Assembly (NCBI RefSeq): GCF_016428905.1
Contig: NZ_JAELTQ010000043.1
Span: 1 to 33,774 of the forward strand
Direction of reading: 5' to 3'
From: Dyella sp. ASV24
GTDB taxonomy: Bacteria > Pseudomonadota > Gammaproteobacteria > Xanthomonadales > Rhodanobacteraceae
Length of the DNA stretch: 33,774 bases
In this document: positions 7,916 to 16,831 of the stretch, one piece after another
Numbering within the stretch: the first letter of the stretch is position 1
How the letters are laid out: the number at the start of each line of letters is the position of its first letter
The notes under the pieces: generated by a model
The model's database searches: none
What the model was told of the DNA's origin: nothing
What the model saw: the letters and a program-made list of their open reading frames with translations, nothing else
Program-made: the position numbers and the translations under genes

Positions 7916-8485
7916 ATGAAGAACTTCAAGATCGCTTCCGCTCTGGTTGCCCTTGGCTTGGTCGTCGCGGGTTCGGCATCGGCCGCCTCCAGCAACGGCG
8001 GCACCATTCGCTTCACCGGCGCCGTGACGGATGAGACCTGCACCATCACCGGCGGCACTGGCACCGACGGTGGCGAGAGCAACTTCACGGTGGCCCTGGA
8101 TCCGGTTCCGGCCAGCGCGCTGCCGTCCTCGGGCTCGATCGCCAATGAGAAGGCCTTCCAGATCATCATCGGCGGCGCCGGCCAGGGCACCTGCGTTGAC
8201 GGCAAGATCGCCACCATGCGCTTCCTCCCGTCGAGCCCGCGCGTCAGCGCCGCCACTGGCAACCTGATGAACGCCCTGTCCGGTCAGGCGACGAAGACCG
8301 AAGTGCAGCTGCTGGACGCCCCGGCAGGCAAGGCGCTTGACCTGCGCACGGGCGCCACCCTGGCCAGCACGACCATCACCAATAACCAGGCCACGATCAC
8401 CATGGCCGCTCAGTACTTCGCCACGGGCGCAGCCACCCCGGGCCTGGTGGACACCAGCGTCGTCTACGGCGTGACCTACAACTAA
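7916..8485 (+). CDS. Major fimbrial subunit (type 1 / FimA-like pilin)
   Basis: 189 aa. The signal peptide MKNFKIASALVALGLVVAGSASA is cleaved after about residue 23. The mature part has the chaperone-usher pilin fold signatures: GTIRFTGAVTDETCTI at the N-terminus, a conserved cysteine pair (C42 and C93) and the C-terminal strand ending VVYGVTYN with the penultimate aromatic recognised by the chaperone. It is exported to the periplasm, held by the chaperone and polymerised by the usher via donor-strand exchange. It is the first gene of the operon, has a good ribosome site (AAGGA) and a long leader, and is followed by a strong hairpin that would favour its expression over the assembly genes; hence the call as the major shaft subunit. 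Confidence 0.92.
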   Translation: MKNFKIASALVALGLVVAGSASAASSNGGTIRFTGAVTDETCTITGGTGTDGGESNFTVALDPVPASALPSSGSIANEKAFQIIIGGAGQGTCVDGKIATMRFLPSSPRVSAATGNLMNALSGQATKTEVQLLDAPAGKALDLRTGATLASTTITNNQATITMAAQYFATGAATPGLVDTSVVYGVTYN

Positions 8486-8503
8486 GTCGCACTGCTTGAC
8501 TCA

Positions 8504-8536
8504 CCTCGACGTCGGTATCCGGCGTCGAGGTTCTTA
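8504..8536 (+). terminator. Hairpin attenuator between major pilin and chaperone
   Basis: A 12-pair stem with one T-G wobble: CCTCGACG, t, CGG at 8504-8515, loop tat, then CCG, g, CGTCGAGG at 8519-8530, followed by the pyrimidine-rich TTCTTACATTCTCTT. It starts 18 bp after the pilin stop and ends before the chaperone ribosome site. Probably a leaky terminator or mRNA 3'-end stabiliser that sets the pilin-to-assembly ratio. Confidence 0.65.
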
Positions 8537-8555
8537 CATTCTCTTGAGGTGTTGT

Positions 8556-9305
8556 ATGTCTAACGTAATGCGCTATGCCATGGCAGGCATGCTTGCTGTC
8601 GGCGGTCTGTTCGCCGTGCGCAGTCAAGCCAGTGTGGTCATCGGCGGCACGCGCGTGATTTACCCCGCCCAGGATAAGGAAGTTACCGTCAAGCTCACCA
8701 ATGAGGGCACCAAGCCTGCTCTCGTGCAGATATGGCTAGACGATGGCGACGAGAAAGCAACGCCGGATACAGCCAAGGTTCCCTTCACCGTAGCGCCGCC
8801 GCTTTTCCGCATGGATGCTGGCAAGGGCCAGGCCGTACGTCTGCTGTATACCAAGGAGCCGCTGGCTACCGATAAGGAAACGCTGTTCTGGGTGAACGTG
8901 CTCGAAGTACCGCCCAAAGCAGCGAACAGCGATGATCGCAACCTGCTCCAGTTCGCTTTCCGCACGCGCATCAAACTCTTTTTCCGCCCCAATGGTCTGC
9001 AAGGCGACGTCGCTGATGCACCAAGCAAGCTCACGTGGAAACTGATTCCCGCTGCTGACGGCAAAGGCCTGGCGCTACAGGTCAACAACCCCACGCCATA
9101 CCACGTGAATTTTGCGCATGTCGGCATCCAGGTTGCCGACAAGATGGTCGGCGATCAGGGCGGCGGCATGGTAACTCCGGGGAGTGCGGCCACGTTCCCG
9201 CTAAAGGACATCAGCGCGCGGCCTGCCGGCGACATCAAGGCCGCCTTCGATGTCATCACGGACTATGGCGCTCTCTCGCCGATGGTCGAGCCGATCACCG
9301 GCTGA
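8556..9305 (+). CDS. Periplasmic fimbrial chaperone (PapD/FimC family)
   Basis: 249 aa from ATG 8556. The frame is open to 8496, but those codons translate the attenuator hairpin, while GAGG stands 8 nt before 8556. The signal peptide is about residues 1-26 (ending RSQAS). Two immunoglobulin-like domains follow. The pilin C-terminus anchor residues are visible: R33 in GGTRVIYP (PapD Arg8 position) and K140 in FRTRIKLFFRP (PapD Lys112 position). The subunit-capping G1 strand GQAVRLLYT and LFWVNVLEVPPK (about 110-121) are typical, with a short F1-G1 loop as in fimbrial rather than capsule-type chaperones. It folds and delivers the pilins of this operon to the usher. Confidence 0.95.
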   Translation: MSNVMRYAMAGMLAVGGLFAVRSQASVVIGGTRVIYPAQDKEVTVKLTNEGTKPALVQIWLDDGDEKATPDTAKVPFTVAPPLFRMDAGKGQAVRLLYTKEPLATDKETLFWVNVLEVPPKAANSDDRNLLQFAFRTRIKLFFRPNGLQGDVADAPSKLTWKLIPAADGKGLALQVNNPTPYHVNFAHVGIQVADKMVGDQGGGMVTPGSAATFPLKDISARPAGDIKAAFDVITDYGALSPMVEPITG

Positions 9306-9336
9306 CGTCATCGCAGTCCTACTTTTTATTCAAGCA

Positions 9337-9361
9337 CCACCTCTGCCCATGGCGAAGGTGG
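9337..9361 (+). promoter_or_regulatory. Intergenic stem-loop before usher gene
   Basis: CCACCT, ct, GCC, loop cat, GGC, ga, AGGTGG form a stem of nine pairs with an internal mismatch. It lies between the chaperone stop and the usher start, followed 20 bp later by six T. It may tune read-through or RNA processing inside the operon. Confidence 0.35.
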
Positions 9362-9395
9362 CGGCCCGTTACACACCTTTTTTAAGACGAATGGC

Positions 9396-12290
9396 ATGTC
9401 ATCGCGCACGGCTCAACAACAGCAGAAGTTTCCCGATACGCTGAGTTGCCTGCGACCCAGCCTCCTGTTCGTCCTCATTGCTGCCTCGTTACTGAACCGC
9501 GCGCACGCGGCCGCAGCAGCAATCGACCCGGCAGCACCTGCTTATCCGTCCCCGAGCGCAGTAGGGTTTGATAACGGCTTCTTTCCCTCGGGGACGGCGC
9601 CCAAGGTAGACCTCTCTCGCTTTGAGAAAAGCGGTTATGTCCCGCCTGGAACGTACCACGGCGACGTTGTCGTCAACAGGCAATGGCGCGAGCACGGCGA
9701 CATCGTCTTTGAGAGCCAGCCCGGTAGCGACAACGTAACGGCCTGCTTCGATCCGGCATCATTGACGCGCTACGGCATCGACTTGAAGAAGGTGGAGGCC
9801 AATCGTCAGCATCCTGCCGATCCGCGATCGCCTGGCGTTGAGATATCTGGTGGCAACGCGAAGCCTTCCGTGGATGTGTCCGGCGATATCCGGCAAACAG
9901 CAGACGCACCGCATTCCATCGACACGCTCAAACCCATTCCTCAGGGTCGCTTCTGCGGACAGCTCGGTGAGTACATTTCAGGCGCCACCGTCGATTTCGA
10001 CGCCGGCTCGCAAACACTGACGTTATCCGTACCCCAGATCTACATGCTGCGCTCCGCGCGCGGCTACGTAGACCCGTCACAATGGGATGCTGGCATCAAC
10101 GCCGTCGTGGTGAACTACACGGCCAACGCCTATAGCTCAACCAACCATGGCGTTAGCCAGGCCAGCGGTTACGTAGGTATCAATGCCAGCGCCAATCTCG
10201 GCTCGTGGCACGTGTACCAGTTGGGCTCGCTGTCCTTCTCAAAAGGTGGCCACACTCGCTGGCAAAATGCCGCCACTTACCTGCAGCACGACATTCCGGC
10301 ATGGAAAGCCCAGATGGTGCTGGGCGATACCTTTACGCCCGGCGATATGTTCGACAGCGTGCGCGTGCGTGGCGCCCGCGTGTTCAGCGACGACCGCATG
10401 CTGCCGCAGTCGCTGCGCGGCTATGCGCCCATCGTACGTGGCGTGGCGGAAACCAACGCCAAGGTCACCATCCGACAGCGTGGTTACATCCTCTACGAAA
10501 CCAACGTGGCGCCGGGCCCGTTTGTCATCGATGACCTGTACCCCACAGGTTACGGTGGCGACCTTGATGTCGTCGTCACCGAAGCGGACGGACGCATCAA
10601 GGAGTTCGCTGTCCCTTACTCGTCCGTCACCCAGCTGCTTCGTCCCGGGCTATCGCGCTGGAGCGTCACGGCGGGCAAAGTCAACGAACTCAACCTGATC
10701 GATCAGCCCAAGATAGTGCAGGGCACCTATCAGCGCGGCCTGACCAATCTCGTCACCGGTTACACCGGCGCCACCCTTGCGACCGGATACAACGCCCTGT
10801 TGGTGGGTGGCGCCCTGAATACTGATATCGGCGCCTTCTCTGCTGACGTCACCTATGCCCACAACGCGACACCGGGACAGGCCTCCACCCAGGGCGAAAG
10901 CCTTCGCCTGGGTTACAACAAGAATTTCATCGATACCGGCACCAACTTTGCAGTGGCTGCGTATCGCTACTCCACCAGTGGCTACGTGGATCTTCAAAGC
11001 GCCACACAGCTGCGAGACGCTGCAGCGCGCGGTATCAACCCTGACTATGTGGCACGCGACAAAAGCCGCATGGATGTAAGCATCAACCAGTCGTTCGGTG
11101 CCACGGGTGGGCAGCTTTATCTTACCGGCTCAGTGCGCAACTTCTGGAACCAATCCGGCAAGCAAGTGGATTTCTCTGCCGGCTACAGCAACCAGTGGCG
11201 CTCCATCAGTTACAGCCTTAGCGCACAACGCACACGCAACAGCCTGCAGCCAAACCAGACGGTGGCTGGACTGGTCAACCAGATCCCTGGTCAGGCCACC
11301 AGTTTTGTCGTTCCCAACACGGTGACGCAGCGAGACACGCGCATCTTCTTCAGCATGACAGTGCCGCTGGGCAGGACGCAACATTCGCCCACCCTCAACG
11401 CGATGTACAACCACTCGCAACAAACGGGCGACAGCGAAATGGTCACCGTGTCGGGTACGGCGGGTGCGGACAACCGCATCAGCTACGGCGCCACGCTCAA
11501 CCATCAGGGTGGTGACACCGCCGTCAGCCTCAACGGCCAGTACAACAGCAGCGTGGCTCGCTTCTCCGGCGGCTACAACCAAGGCGGCGGCTATCGCCAG
11601 TTTGGCGCCGGGATGGCGGGTGGCGTGGTGGTCCACGAGTACGGTGCCACCTGGGGTCCATCGCTGGGCGACACCGTCGGTCTGGTCTACGCACCGGGCG
11701 CGCGGGGTGCTGCCGTGCAGAACTCCCAGGGCGCCACCGTGGATATCAACGGCTACGCCGTCGTACCGAACCTCATGCCGTACGAGCTCAACACGGTCTC
11801 CATCGACCCGAAGGGCACCCAAGCGGGCGTCGCGTTCGAGGACACCTCACGCAACGTTGCACCGCGTGCGGGCAGCGTAGTGCTGCTCAAGTACGACACC
11901 ACCAGCGGTCGCGCACTGATCGTCGACACAAGCTTGCCGGATGGCCGCCCCGTTCCCTTTGGCGCAGACGTATTTGACGAGCAAGGCACCAACGTTGGTG
12001 TCGCAGGTCAGGCCAGCCGCCTGTTCATCAATGGTCTCAACCAATCGGGCACGGTCACCGTGCGCTGGGGCGATGCGCCTACCGAAAGCTGCCGTATTCA
12101 GATCAGCCTGCCCGACAAACCTGCAAAGGTCGATGACTACGAAAAGCTACAAGCGCCGTGCACATCGGCAAACGCGCCGAAGCAGGATACGCATGCGGCG
12201 GCGACATGGCTCCGCCAATCGCGGGTACCAACCTACGGTGGCGACGTGCTCTTTCCTTCAATTGCTTTGAATGCTCAGCGCGTCGTATGA
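9396..12290 (+). CDS. Outer-membrane fimbrial usher (FimD/PapC family)
   Basis: 964 aa. A positively charged start and hydrophobic segment (about 20-38, ending RAHA) form a long signal peptide. The N-terminal chaperone-binding domain starts at about residue 55: GFDNGFFPSG, KVDLSRFEKSGYVPPGTYHGDVVVN. A large beta-barrel region with internal plug follows (RGYAPIVRGVAETNAKVTIRQRGY; FVIDDLYPTGYGGDLDVVVTEADG), then the C-terminal PapC_C domain (GRPVPFGADVFDEQGTNVGVAGQASRLFINGL, about 860-930). The length is normal for the family (about 800-900 aa plus extra tail). It forms the pore that recruits chaperone-pilin complexes and threads the fibre out. The ribosome site is poor (AAGACGA); the start at 9396 is the only one giving a signal peptide. 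The stop overlaps the next start by 4 bp (ATGA). Confidence 0.95.
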   Translation: MSSRTAQQQQKFPDTLSCLRPSLLFVLIAASLLNRAHAAAAAIDPAAPAYPSPSAVGFDNGFFPSGTAPKVDLSRFEKSGYVPPGTYHGDVVVNRQWREHGDIVFESQPGSDNVTACFDPASLTRYGIDLKKVEANRQHPADPRSPGVEISGGNAKPSVDVSGDIRQTADAPHSIDTLKPIPQGRFCGQLGEYISGATVDFDAGSQTLTLSVPQIYMLRSARGYVDPSQWDAGINAVVVNYTANAYSSTNHGVSQASGYVGINASANLGSWHVYQLGSLSFSKGGHTRWQNAATYLQHDIPAWKAQMVLGDTFTPGDMFDSVRVRGARVFSDDRMLPQSLRGYAPIVRGVAETNAKVTIRQRGYILYETNVAPGPFVIDDLYPTGYGGDLDVVVTEADGRIKEFAVPYSSVTQLLRPGLSRWSVTAGKVNELNLIDQPKIVQGTYQRGLTNLVTGYTGATLATGYNALLVGGALNTDIGAFSADVTYAHNATPGQASTQGESLRLGYNKNFIDTGTNFAVAAYRYSTSGYVDLQSATQLRDAAARGINPDYVARDKSRMDVSINQSFGATGGQLYLTGSVRNFWNQSGKQVDFSAGYSNQWRSISYSLSAQRTRNSLQPNQTVAGLVNQIPGQATSFVVPNTVTQRDTRIFFSMTVPLGRTQHSPTLNAMYNHSQQTGDSEMVTVSGTAGADNRISYGATLNHQGGDTAVSLNGQYNSSVARFSGGYNQGGGYRQFGAGMAGGVVVHEYGATWGPSLGDTVGLVYAPGARGAAVQNSQGATVDINGYAVVPNLMPYELNTVSIDPKGTQAGVAFEDTSRNVAPRAGSVVLLKYDTTSGRALIVDTSLPDGRPVPFGADVFDEQGTNVGVAGQASRLFINGLNQSGTVTVRWGDAPTESCRIQISLPDKPAKVDDYEKLQAPCTSANAPKQDTHAAATWLRQSRVPTYGGDVLFPSIALNAQRVV

Positions 12291-13441
12291 GCGGGAACAT
12301 CAGAATGCCTTCTACCAGCTTTCGCCCGGCGCACCACTGCTTCAGCTTGATCGGCAAGCTTTGCGTTCTTCTTTTGCTGTCAGCGATCGGCACCGCTCCG
12401 GCGTGGGCGGGCAACTGCAAGATGACATCGCCCTCAGCGCCCGTTAACGGCACCATTCCTCTCTCAGGAAACATCACCGTTGGACGCGACGTGCCGGTAG
12501 GTACGGAGTTGTATCGAACAACATTCTGGAACAACACGGCGATCACCGTCGTATGCGATGCGGGTACTTACGCTTACGCGAAGAACCTGACGGTGACGCC
12601 CTATCCTCGCGCGTCCTGGACACCACCCAATGGCGCCATTGCTTACCAGACCAATATTCCCGGTATCGGGGTCTATATCTGGTCGAATCAAACCGGGCTA
12701 CCTAATCTCAACACCGCCTCGATCAATATCGCCCACAACGGCGACAACTTCATCATGACCCAGGCGACAGGCACCATCGATGCCTGGGTGTCTTATGACG
12801 TAACTATCGTGAAGATCAGCGATCCGGTCGGAACGGGAACGTTGAATGGTTCGTCACTGCCAACCGTCCAGTTCGGCGTGATTGGAAGCAACACGGCCGT
12901 CACGCTGAACGCGCAGATCACGGGGTCACTCAACATCGTGTCGCGCACGTGTACGACACCGAATGTGCAGGTGGACCTCGGTTCGCACTACATGACCGAG
13001 CTCAAGGGCGTTGGCACGACTACAGGCACATGGGTGAATGTCCCCATCGTTCTGAACAACTGTCCGTCCTTCTTCGATCTCAACTACATCAACACCAACA
13101 CGATGGACGGCGGCAACGTTGTTACCCAAGGCCGACTGGCTGCCAATTCGATTCAATACAGCGTATCGCCCGTCACATCCATTGCGGTGTCGAATCAGGG
13201 CGTGATGGCCCTGCAATCGGACGGTGTAAATCCCACAGCATCGGGCATCGGTATACAGATGGCAGATAGCAACGGCAATCCAATCGCCTACAACCAAAAG
13301 AACCAATCCGGATTGAACCTAACCACCACGAATAACGGCAACTACACGATCAACCTGAAGGCGCGCTATTACCAAACGGGCGCCAGTGCGACTGCCGGCC
13401 AAGCCAATGGTGCAGCGACCATCACGTTGACCTATCTCTGA
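12287..13441 (+). CDS. Fimbrial tip adhesin-like protein, two domains
   Basis: 384 aa from ATG 12287, which overlaps the usher stop; ATG 12305 is an alternative start. The signal peptide ends at APAWA (about residue 41). The N-terminal half (about 42-205), with cysteines C44 and C90, has no pilin signature and is the candidate receptor-binding domain. The C-terminal half (about 210-384) is pilin-like: ITGSLNIVSRTCTTP, cysteine pair C222 and C259, and terminal strand AATITLTYL. This two-domain layout matches FimH-type tip adhesins of chaperone-usher fimbriae and differs from the single-domain pilins around it. The ligand is unknown; low identity to characterised lectin domains is expected, since adhesin domains diverge fast. 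Confidence 0.8.
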   Translation: MSGNIRMPSTSFRPAHHCFSLIGKLCVLLLLSAIGTAPAWAGNCKMTSPSAPVNGTIPLSGNITVGRDVPVGTELYRTTFWNNTAITVVCDAGTYAYAKNLTVTPYPRASWTPPNGAIAYQTNIPGIGVYIWSNQTGLPNLNTASINIAHNGDNFIMTQATGTIDAWVSYDVTIVKISDPVGTGTLNGSSLPTVQFGVIGSNTAVTLNAQITGSLNIVSRTCTTPNVQVDLGSHYMTELKGVGTTTGTWVNVPIVLNNCPSFFDLNYINTNTMDGGNVVTQGRLAANSIQYSVSPVTSIAVSNQGVMALQSDGVNPTASGIGIQMADSNGNPIAYNQKNQSGLNLTTTNNGNYTINLKARYYQTGASATAGQANGAATITLTYL

Positions 13442-13451
13442 GGTAGCCGTC

Positions 13452-13970
13452 ATGAAACGTCTTCTCCCCCTGTTTGCTGTTGCTCTTGCGTGCTGGATGA
13501 CCAACAGCGCAGCCGCAGACCTGAACATCAAGTTCACCGGAAAGTTCCTGACCAGTACGTGCTCGTTCACGGTTCCGGATACCGATCTTGGCACCTATGG
13601 CGCGTGGACGTTCACCGGTGTGGGCTACTTCGCCGCCTGGAGCGCCAACATCCCTATCACGGCATCGAACTGTACGTCGGATATCACCACGGTGCATATG
13701 ACGTTCAACGGTACTGCCGATACAAAGGACAGCCAGTTCTTTAAGGCAGTACCGGTTGCAGGTCAGGGCAATATTTCCGGTGTGGGGATCGACCTTTCCA
13801 CGGTGACCGGTGGGTTCAACCGCATAATTCCGAATTATACGCTGATCAATTGGAATCTGGCCTCCGTCGGCAACACCTACAGTATCAAGGCACGCTTCAC
13901 TCAAACGCTTACTACGGTCACCCCCGGCCGAATGAAGGCACCGATCACCATTCAATTTACGTACAACTGA
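13452..13970 (+). CDS. Minor fimbrial subunit, copy A
   Basis: 172 aa. The signal peptide ends at NSAAA (about residue 22). It is a single pilin domain with cysteines in TSTCSFTVPD and ASNCTSD and a C-terminal strand PITIQFTYN with the penultimate Tyr-Asn ending seen in all pilins here. The ribosome site GAGG lies 8 nt upstream; the gene starts 10 bp after the adhesin stop. It is about 80% identical over the mature protein to the next gene, including long identical runs, so the two are a tandem duplicate. Likely an adaptor or second shaft subunit near the tip; the order usher-adhesin-minor pilins supports this. Confidence 0.85.
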   Translation: MKRLLPLFAVALACWMTNSAAADLNIKFTGKFLTSTCSFTVPDTDLGTYGAWTFTGVGYFAAWSANIPITASNCTSDITTVHMTFNGTADTKDSQFFKAVPVAGQGNISGVGIDLSTVTGGFNRIIPNYTLINWNLASVGNTYSIKARFTQTLTTVTPGRMKAPITIQFTYN

Positions 13971-13987
13971 CTCGCACGGTTTTCAGC

Positions 13988-14512
13988 ATGAAACGAAACG
14001 TCATCAAAGGATGGATCGCAATCGGCCTGCTCAGCGCAGCGTCGATAGCCAGCGCACAGACAGTGACTTTCAACCTGACCGGTGCCATCACGCAGGGCAC
14101 GTGCAGCTTCACGATTCCCGATGCCGATATCGGGTCGTTCGGTGCGTGGACCTTCACCGGCGTGGGTTACTTCGCCGCTTGGAGTGCCGACATTCCCATC
14201 ACGGCATCGAACTGTACGTCGGATATCACCACGGTGCATATGACGTTCAACGGTGCTGCCGATACAGCGAACAGCCAGTTCTTTCAGGTAGCACCGGTTG
14301 CAGGTCAGGGCAATATTTCTGGTGTGGGCATCGATCTTTCCACGGTGACTGGTGGCTTCAACCGCGTAGTACCGAATATTACGCAGATTAATTGGAATCT
14401 CGCCTCCGTCGGCAACACGTACAGCATCAAGGCACGTTTCGCTCAGACGCTGGCTACCGTCACGCCTGGCCAGATGAAGACCCCGATCACCGTGAAGTTC
14501 ACCTACAACTAA
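13988..14512 (+). CDS. Minor fimbrial subunit, copy B
   Basis: 174 aa from ATG 13988; the frame is open further upstream only because it overlaps copy A. The signal peptide ends at ASIASA (about residue 23). Same pilin fold as copy A: GTCSFTIPDAD, the GAWTFTGVGYFAAWSA run, ASNCTSD and final TVKFTYN. Signal peptides and the first mature residues of the two copies differ, while the middle is almost identical, including synonymous positions. Copy B may cap or terminate the fibre differently through its altered N-terminal donor strand; this is speculation from where the differences lie. Confidence 0.85.
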   Translation: MKRNVIKGWIAIGLLSAASIASAQTVTFNLTGAITQGTCSFTIPDADIGSFGAWTFTGVGYFAAWSADIPITASNCTSDITTVHMTFNGAADTANSQFFQVAPVAGQGNISGVGIDLSTVTGGFNRVVPNITQINWNLASVGNTYSIKARFAQTLATVTPGQMKTPITVKFTYN

Positions 14513-14597
14513 CCGAACGTGCGAGGTGAACTCACGCCTCGTCGTCCTTTCGTGGCCAAGGTCAATGGCGGCCACGCTTGAACAGGAGTGGCAGGCC

Positions 14598-15113
14598 ATG
14601 AAGCCGACACATAGGGCACTACTCACCACGCTCGCGCTAGCAGCGCTTTGTGGCAGCGCGCACGCGGATCAGTTGTTCAATCTGGCGGGGCAGATCTTTT
14701 CCGGCACATGCCAGTGGTCCATGTCAGATGCGGACAGCCTGGTTTCGCTGGATCCCATTCCGGTAGGAAATGTGCCGCCAAACGGTGCCGCGGGCTTCAA
14801 ATCGTTCCAGGTCATGGTGACGCAGTGCACGCCGGACATCACCACCGCAACCTTCACCTTCAGCGGAACCTCGGACAGCATCGATCCACTCCGCTACAAA
14901 AGTACGGGCACGGCGAAGGGTATGGCGTTTGAACTGCAGTCGATGGACGGTCAAACCGTAGGTGCCAATGGCACAAACAGTTCGCGCAATGTTGTGATCA
15001 ACGGCGGTCAGGCTGTGCTTCCACTCAAGGTGGGCTATTGGCATTCGGCCGGCATCGGCGTTACGGCGGGTACCGTTGCCTCTACCGCCATTGTATCGAT
15101 GACCTATCAGTGA
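14598..15113 (+). CDS. Fimbrial subunit (last gene of operon)
   Basis: 171 aa from ATG 14598, preceded by AGGAG about 9 nt upstream; the frame extends to 14526 without a ribosome site. The signal peptide ends at GSAHA (about residue 22). Pilin-like features are FNLAGQIFSGTCQWS at the mature N-terminus, the second cysteine in VTQCTPDI, and the final strand TAIVSMTYQ, ending in Tyr-Gln rather than Tyr-Asn. It is more distant from copies A and B than they are from each other but shares CTPDITTATFTFSG with their CTSDITTVHMTFNG. Two small inverted repeats in 14512-14580 separate it from copy B. Probably a minor or terminating subunit. Confidence 0.82.
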   Translation: MKPTHRALLTTLALAALCGSAHADQLFNLAGQIFSGTCQWSMSDADSLVSLDPIPVGNVPPNGAAGFKSFQVMVTQCTPDITTATFTFSGTSDSIDPLRYKSTGTAKGMAFELQSMDGQTVGANGTNSSRNVVINGGQAVLPLKVGYWHSAGIGVTAGTVASTAIVSMTYQ

Positions 15114-15585
15114 CACCGGCTCCAGGCGGGGGCTTATCAGACCAGAAAGTGACGGGAACAGCTCGACTGGAGCGCGACAGGAGCGATCCAACGTTGCTCA
15201 CCGTCATGTCAACACGGGAAGGCGGAAACGCACGCGAGCTATGAAAGCTAGCCGGCACGATCAAACTGCAGCTGCAAACCCGACGTTGTCGAGACTGGAT
15301 CGGAACGGTAGTCCCTTGGTAACGCGTAGATGACGATCCTACAAAGCAGCGTAGGACGACAGCCGAAGCACACGTAGGCGAATTGCTAAAGACAGTTTGA
15401 CTTGCCCTACATCAAGCCATAGCACTGAGGAGTTCCAATGAAATGCGCTGCTTCGGTAAGCAAGCCGGGTCGCCCATGGTCTCCGTAGGCTACGCGTAAC
15501 TCCCCAAAGGATCAGCGCGTGTTCGTCATCGGCGACCATGACGGTATCCATCAAGATGGATCACCCACCCACGGAGATAGCGCCT
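15114..15585 (+). other. Intergenic region before response regulator, with possible short leader ORF
   Basis: No full-size gene is present. A 16-codon frame at 15438-15488 (MKCAASVSKPGRPWSP) has a good ribosome site, GAGGAG, 5 nt before its ATG and ends 97 bp before the regulator start. It could be a leader peptide or chance. A 6-bp hairpin TCCTAC-GTAGGA lies at 15337-15356. No clear terminator for the fimbrial operon was found directly after 15113. Confidence 0.3.
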
Positions 15586-16236
15586 ATGAAGATTCGCACG
15601 GTCATCGCTGACGATCATTCCCTGGTCCGCAGTTGCATACGCAAAGAAATCGAGACGATGGAATGGATCCAGGTGACGCTCGAGGTGTCGTCACCCCATC
15701 AGCTTGTTGCCGAGCTGAGGCGCACACCGTGCGAGCTATTGATCATGGATTTCAACATGCCGGGAGGACCTACGGAGGACGGCCTTCCGCTGCTTGACTG
15801 CGTCCTGGCGCACCATCTCGCGTTATCCATCATCGTCGTGACGATGGTCACTCAATCGGATGCACTGCGGGCCATTCACGAAAGGAATGTATCCGGCATC
15901 GTAAGCAAGACTGACTCGCTGGGCGCCATCTCAATCGCTGTACGAACGGCAGCCGCTGGAGCGCGATACATCAGCCCAACCGTTCAATCCATCATCAACT
16001 CGCCTTCGTCCCGGACAGGCAACGGGCACACCGCGCCCCCTTTGCCACTCAACGAGTCCGAACTTCGCGTACTGCGTTTGTTTGTATCCGGCCGCTCTTT
16101 CGGCGAGATAGCCGCCCTTCTTGGGAGCAGCATGACAAACGTGGCGCGACTGAAGATGGACGCCATGAGGAAGCTTGGCATTCGACGCGATCTGGATCTG
16201 TACGGCTACGCCCTAGGACAGGGTTTCTCGATCTGA
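15586..16236 (+). CDS. NarL/FimZ-type two-component response regulator
   Basis: 216 aa from ATG 15586, preceded by GGAG at 9 nt; in-frame ATGs at 15538 and 15556 lack this. The receiver domain has MKIRTVIADDHSLVR with acidic D9-D10, phospho-acceptor D55 in LLIMDFNMPGG, the conserved Thr in VVTMVTQSD and Lys in GIVSKTDS. The C-terminal LuxR/GerE helix-turn-helix (about residues 155-216) reads LNESELRVLRLFVSGRSFGEIAALLGSSMTNVARLKMDAMRKLGI. The family includes FimZ and BvgA, activators of fimbriae and adhesins. It follows the fimbrial operon in the same direction with no sensor kinase nearby, so it is probably served by a distant kinase and is a good candidate regulator of the fimbriae and of the adhesin on the other side. 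Confidence 0.92.
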   Translation: MKIRTVIADDHSLVRSCIRKEIETMEWIQVTLEVSSPHQLVAELRRTPCELLIMDFNMPGGPTEDGLPLLDCVLAHHLALSIIVVTMVTQSDALRAIHERNVSGIVSKTDSLGAISIAVRTAAAGARYISPTVQSIINSPSSRTGNGHTAPPLPLNESELRVLRLFVSGRSFGEIAALLGSSMTNVARLKMDAMRKLGIRRDLDLYGYALGQGFSI

Positions 16237-16831
16237 GCACGATCGCCTTGGTTTGAACGTTTAACTTCAACAGGGCCCGAGCCAACGGGGGAGGCTTCCG
16301 TCAGAGGCACGCCTGATAAGCCCGAACCGCTCCATCCGCGGAGAAGAAGTGACCCATTCGTGTGGAGTGTCATCGACGGACCGCCGGGCACCCCATGGAT
16401 TCGTCTGTTCGCGTCTGGATGACTCCACCAGTGATCACCCGTCAGCGCCATCGTTCATTCCAAGGCGGCAGTAGAACGGTCAGCTCCGACTTCACTCGGG
16501 GACTCAAACCACCAAGCGATGCGTCCCATCAGGGGATGCCATAGCGATCACGTCAGTTGACCGACGCATGCGGAAGAAGCGAGCACCGGACACCGCTACC
16601 GAGGCGTGGAGCGGAGCAACGCTGTCTGCTCTTGGTACGCGAGGCCACGCGTATTTGTGGCGTCAGACACAGGCATGAAAAGCAGGTTCATGCGCCCGAA
16701 CAAATGATCCCTCTCGCTGCCAATCTGACAGCGGACAAGCGCCCGCAACATGAAACGGGGCCTGATTCGAACTCACCAGGTACTAGCCCGTTGCAGCCAC
16801 GGATTCATTTTCTCCGTGGCTGCGGCCAGGC
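16237..16831. other. Convergent intergenic region between response regulator and TpgA-like gene
   Basis: About 590 bp with no credible gene. The only clear structure is the terminator-like hairpin at 16793-16823 belonging to the minus-strand gene. Open frames here lack ribosome sites and protein-like composition. Confidence 0.5.
16793..16823 (-). terminator. Hairpin after TpgA-like gene
   Basis: A perfect 11-bp stem, GCAGCCACGGA and TCCGTGGCTGC around a 9-nt loop, beginning 8 bp past the stop codon on the minus strand. No U run follows, so it is either a bidirectional or rho-assisted terminator or a 3'-end stabiliser. Confidence 0.5.

Larger units (their letters stand above)
13452..14512 (+). 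repeat. Tandem gene duplication of minor pilins
   Basis: The two pilin genes align over almost their full length. The longest identical run seen is 57 bp (13656-13712 versus 14198-14254), with the flanks diverging. This indicates recent duplication or ongoing gene conversion in the central part. Confidence 0.8.
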
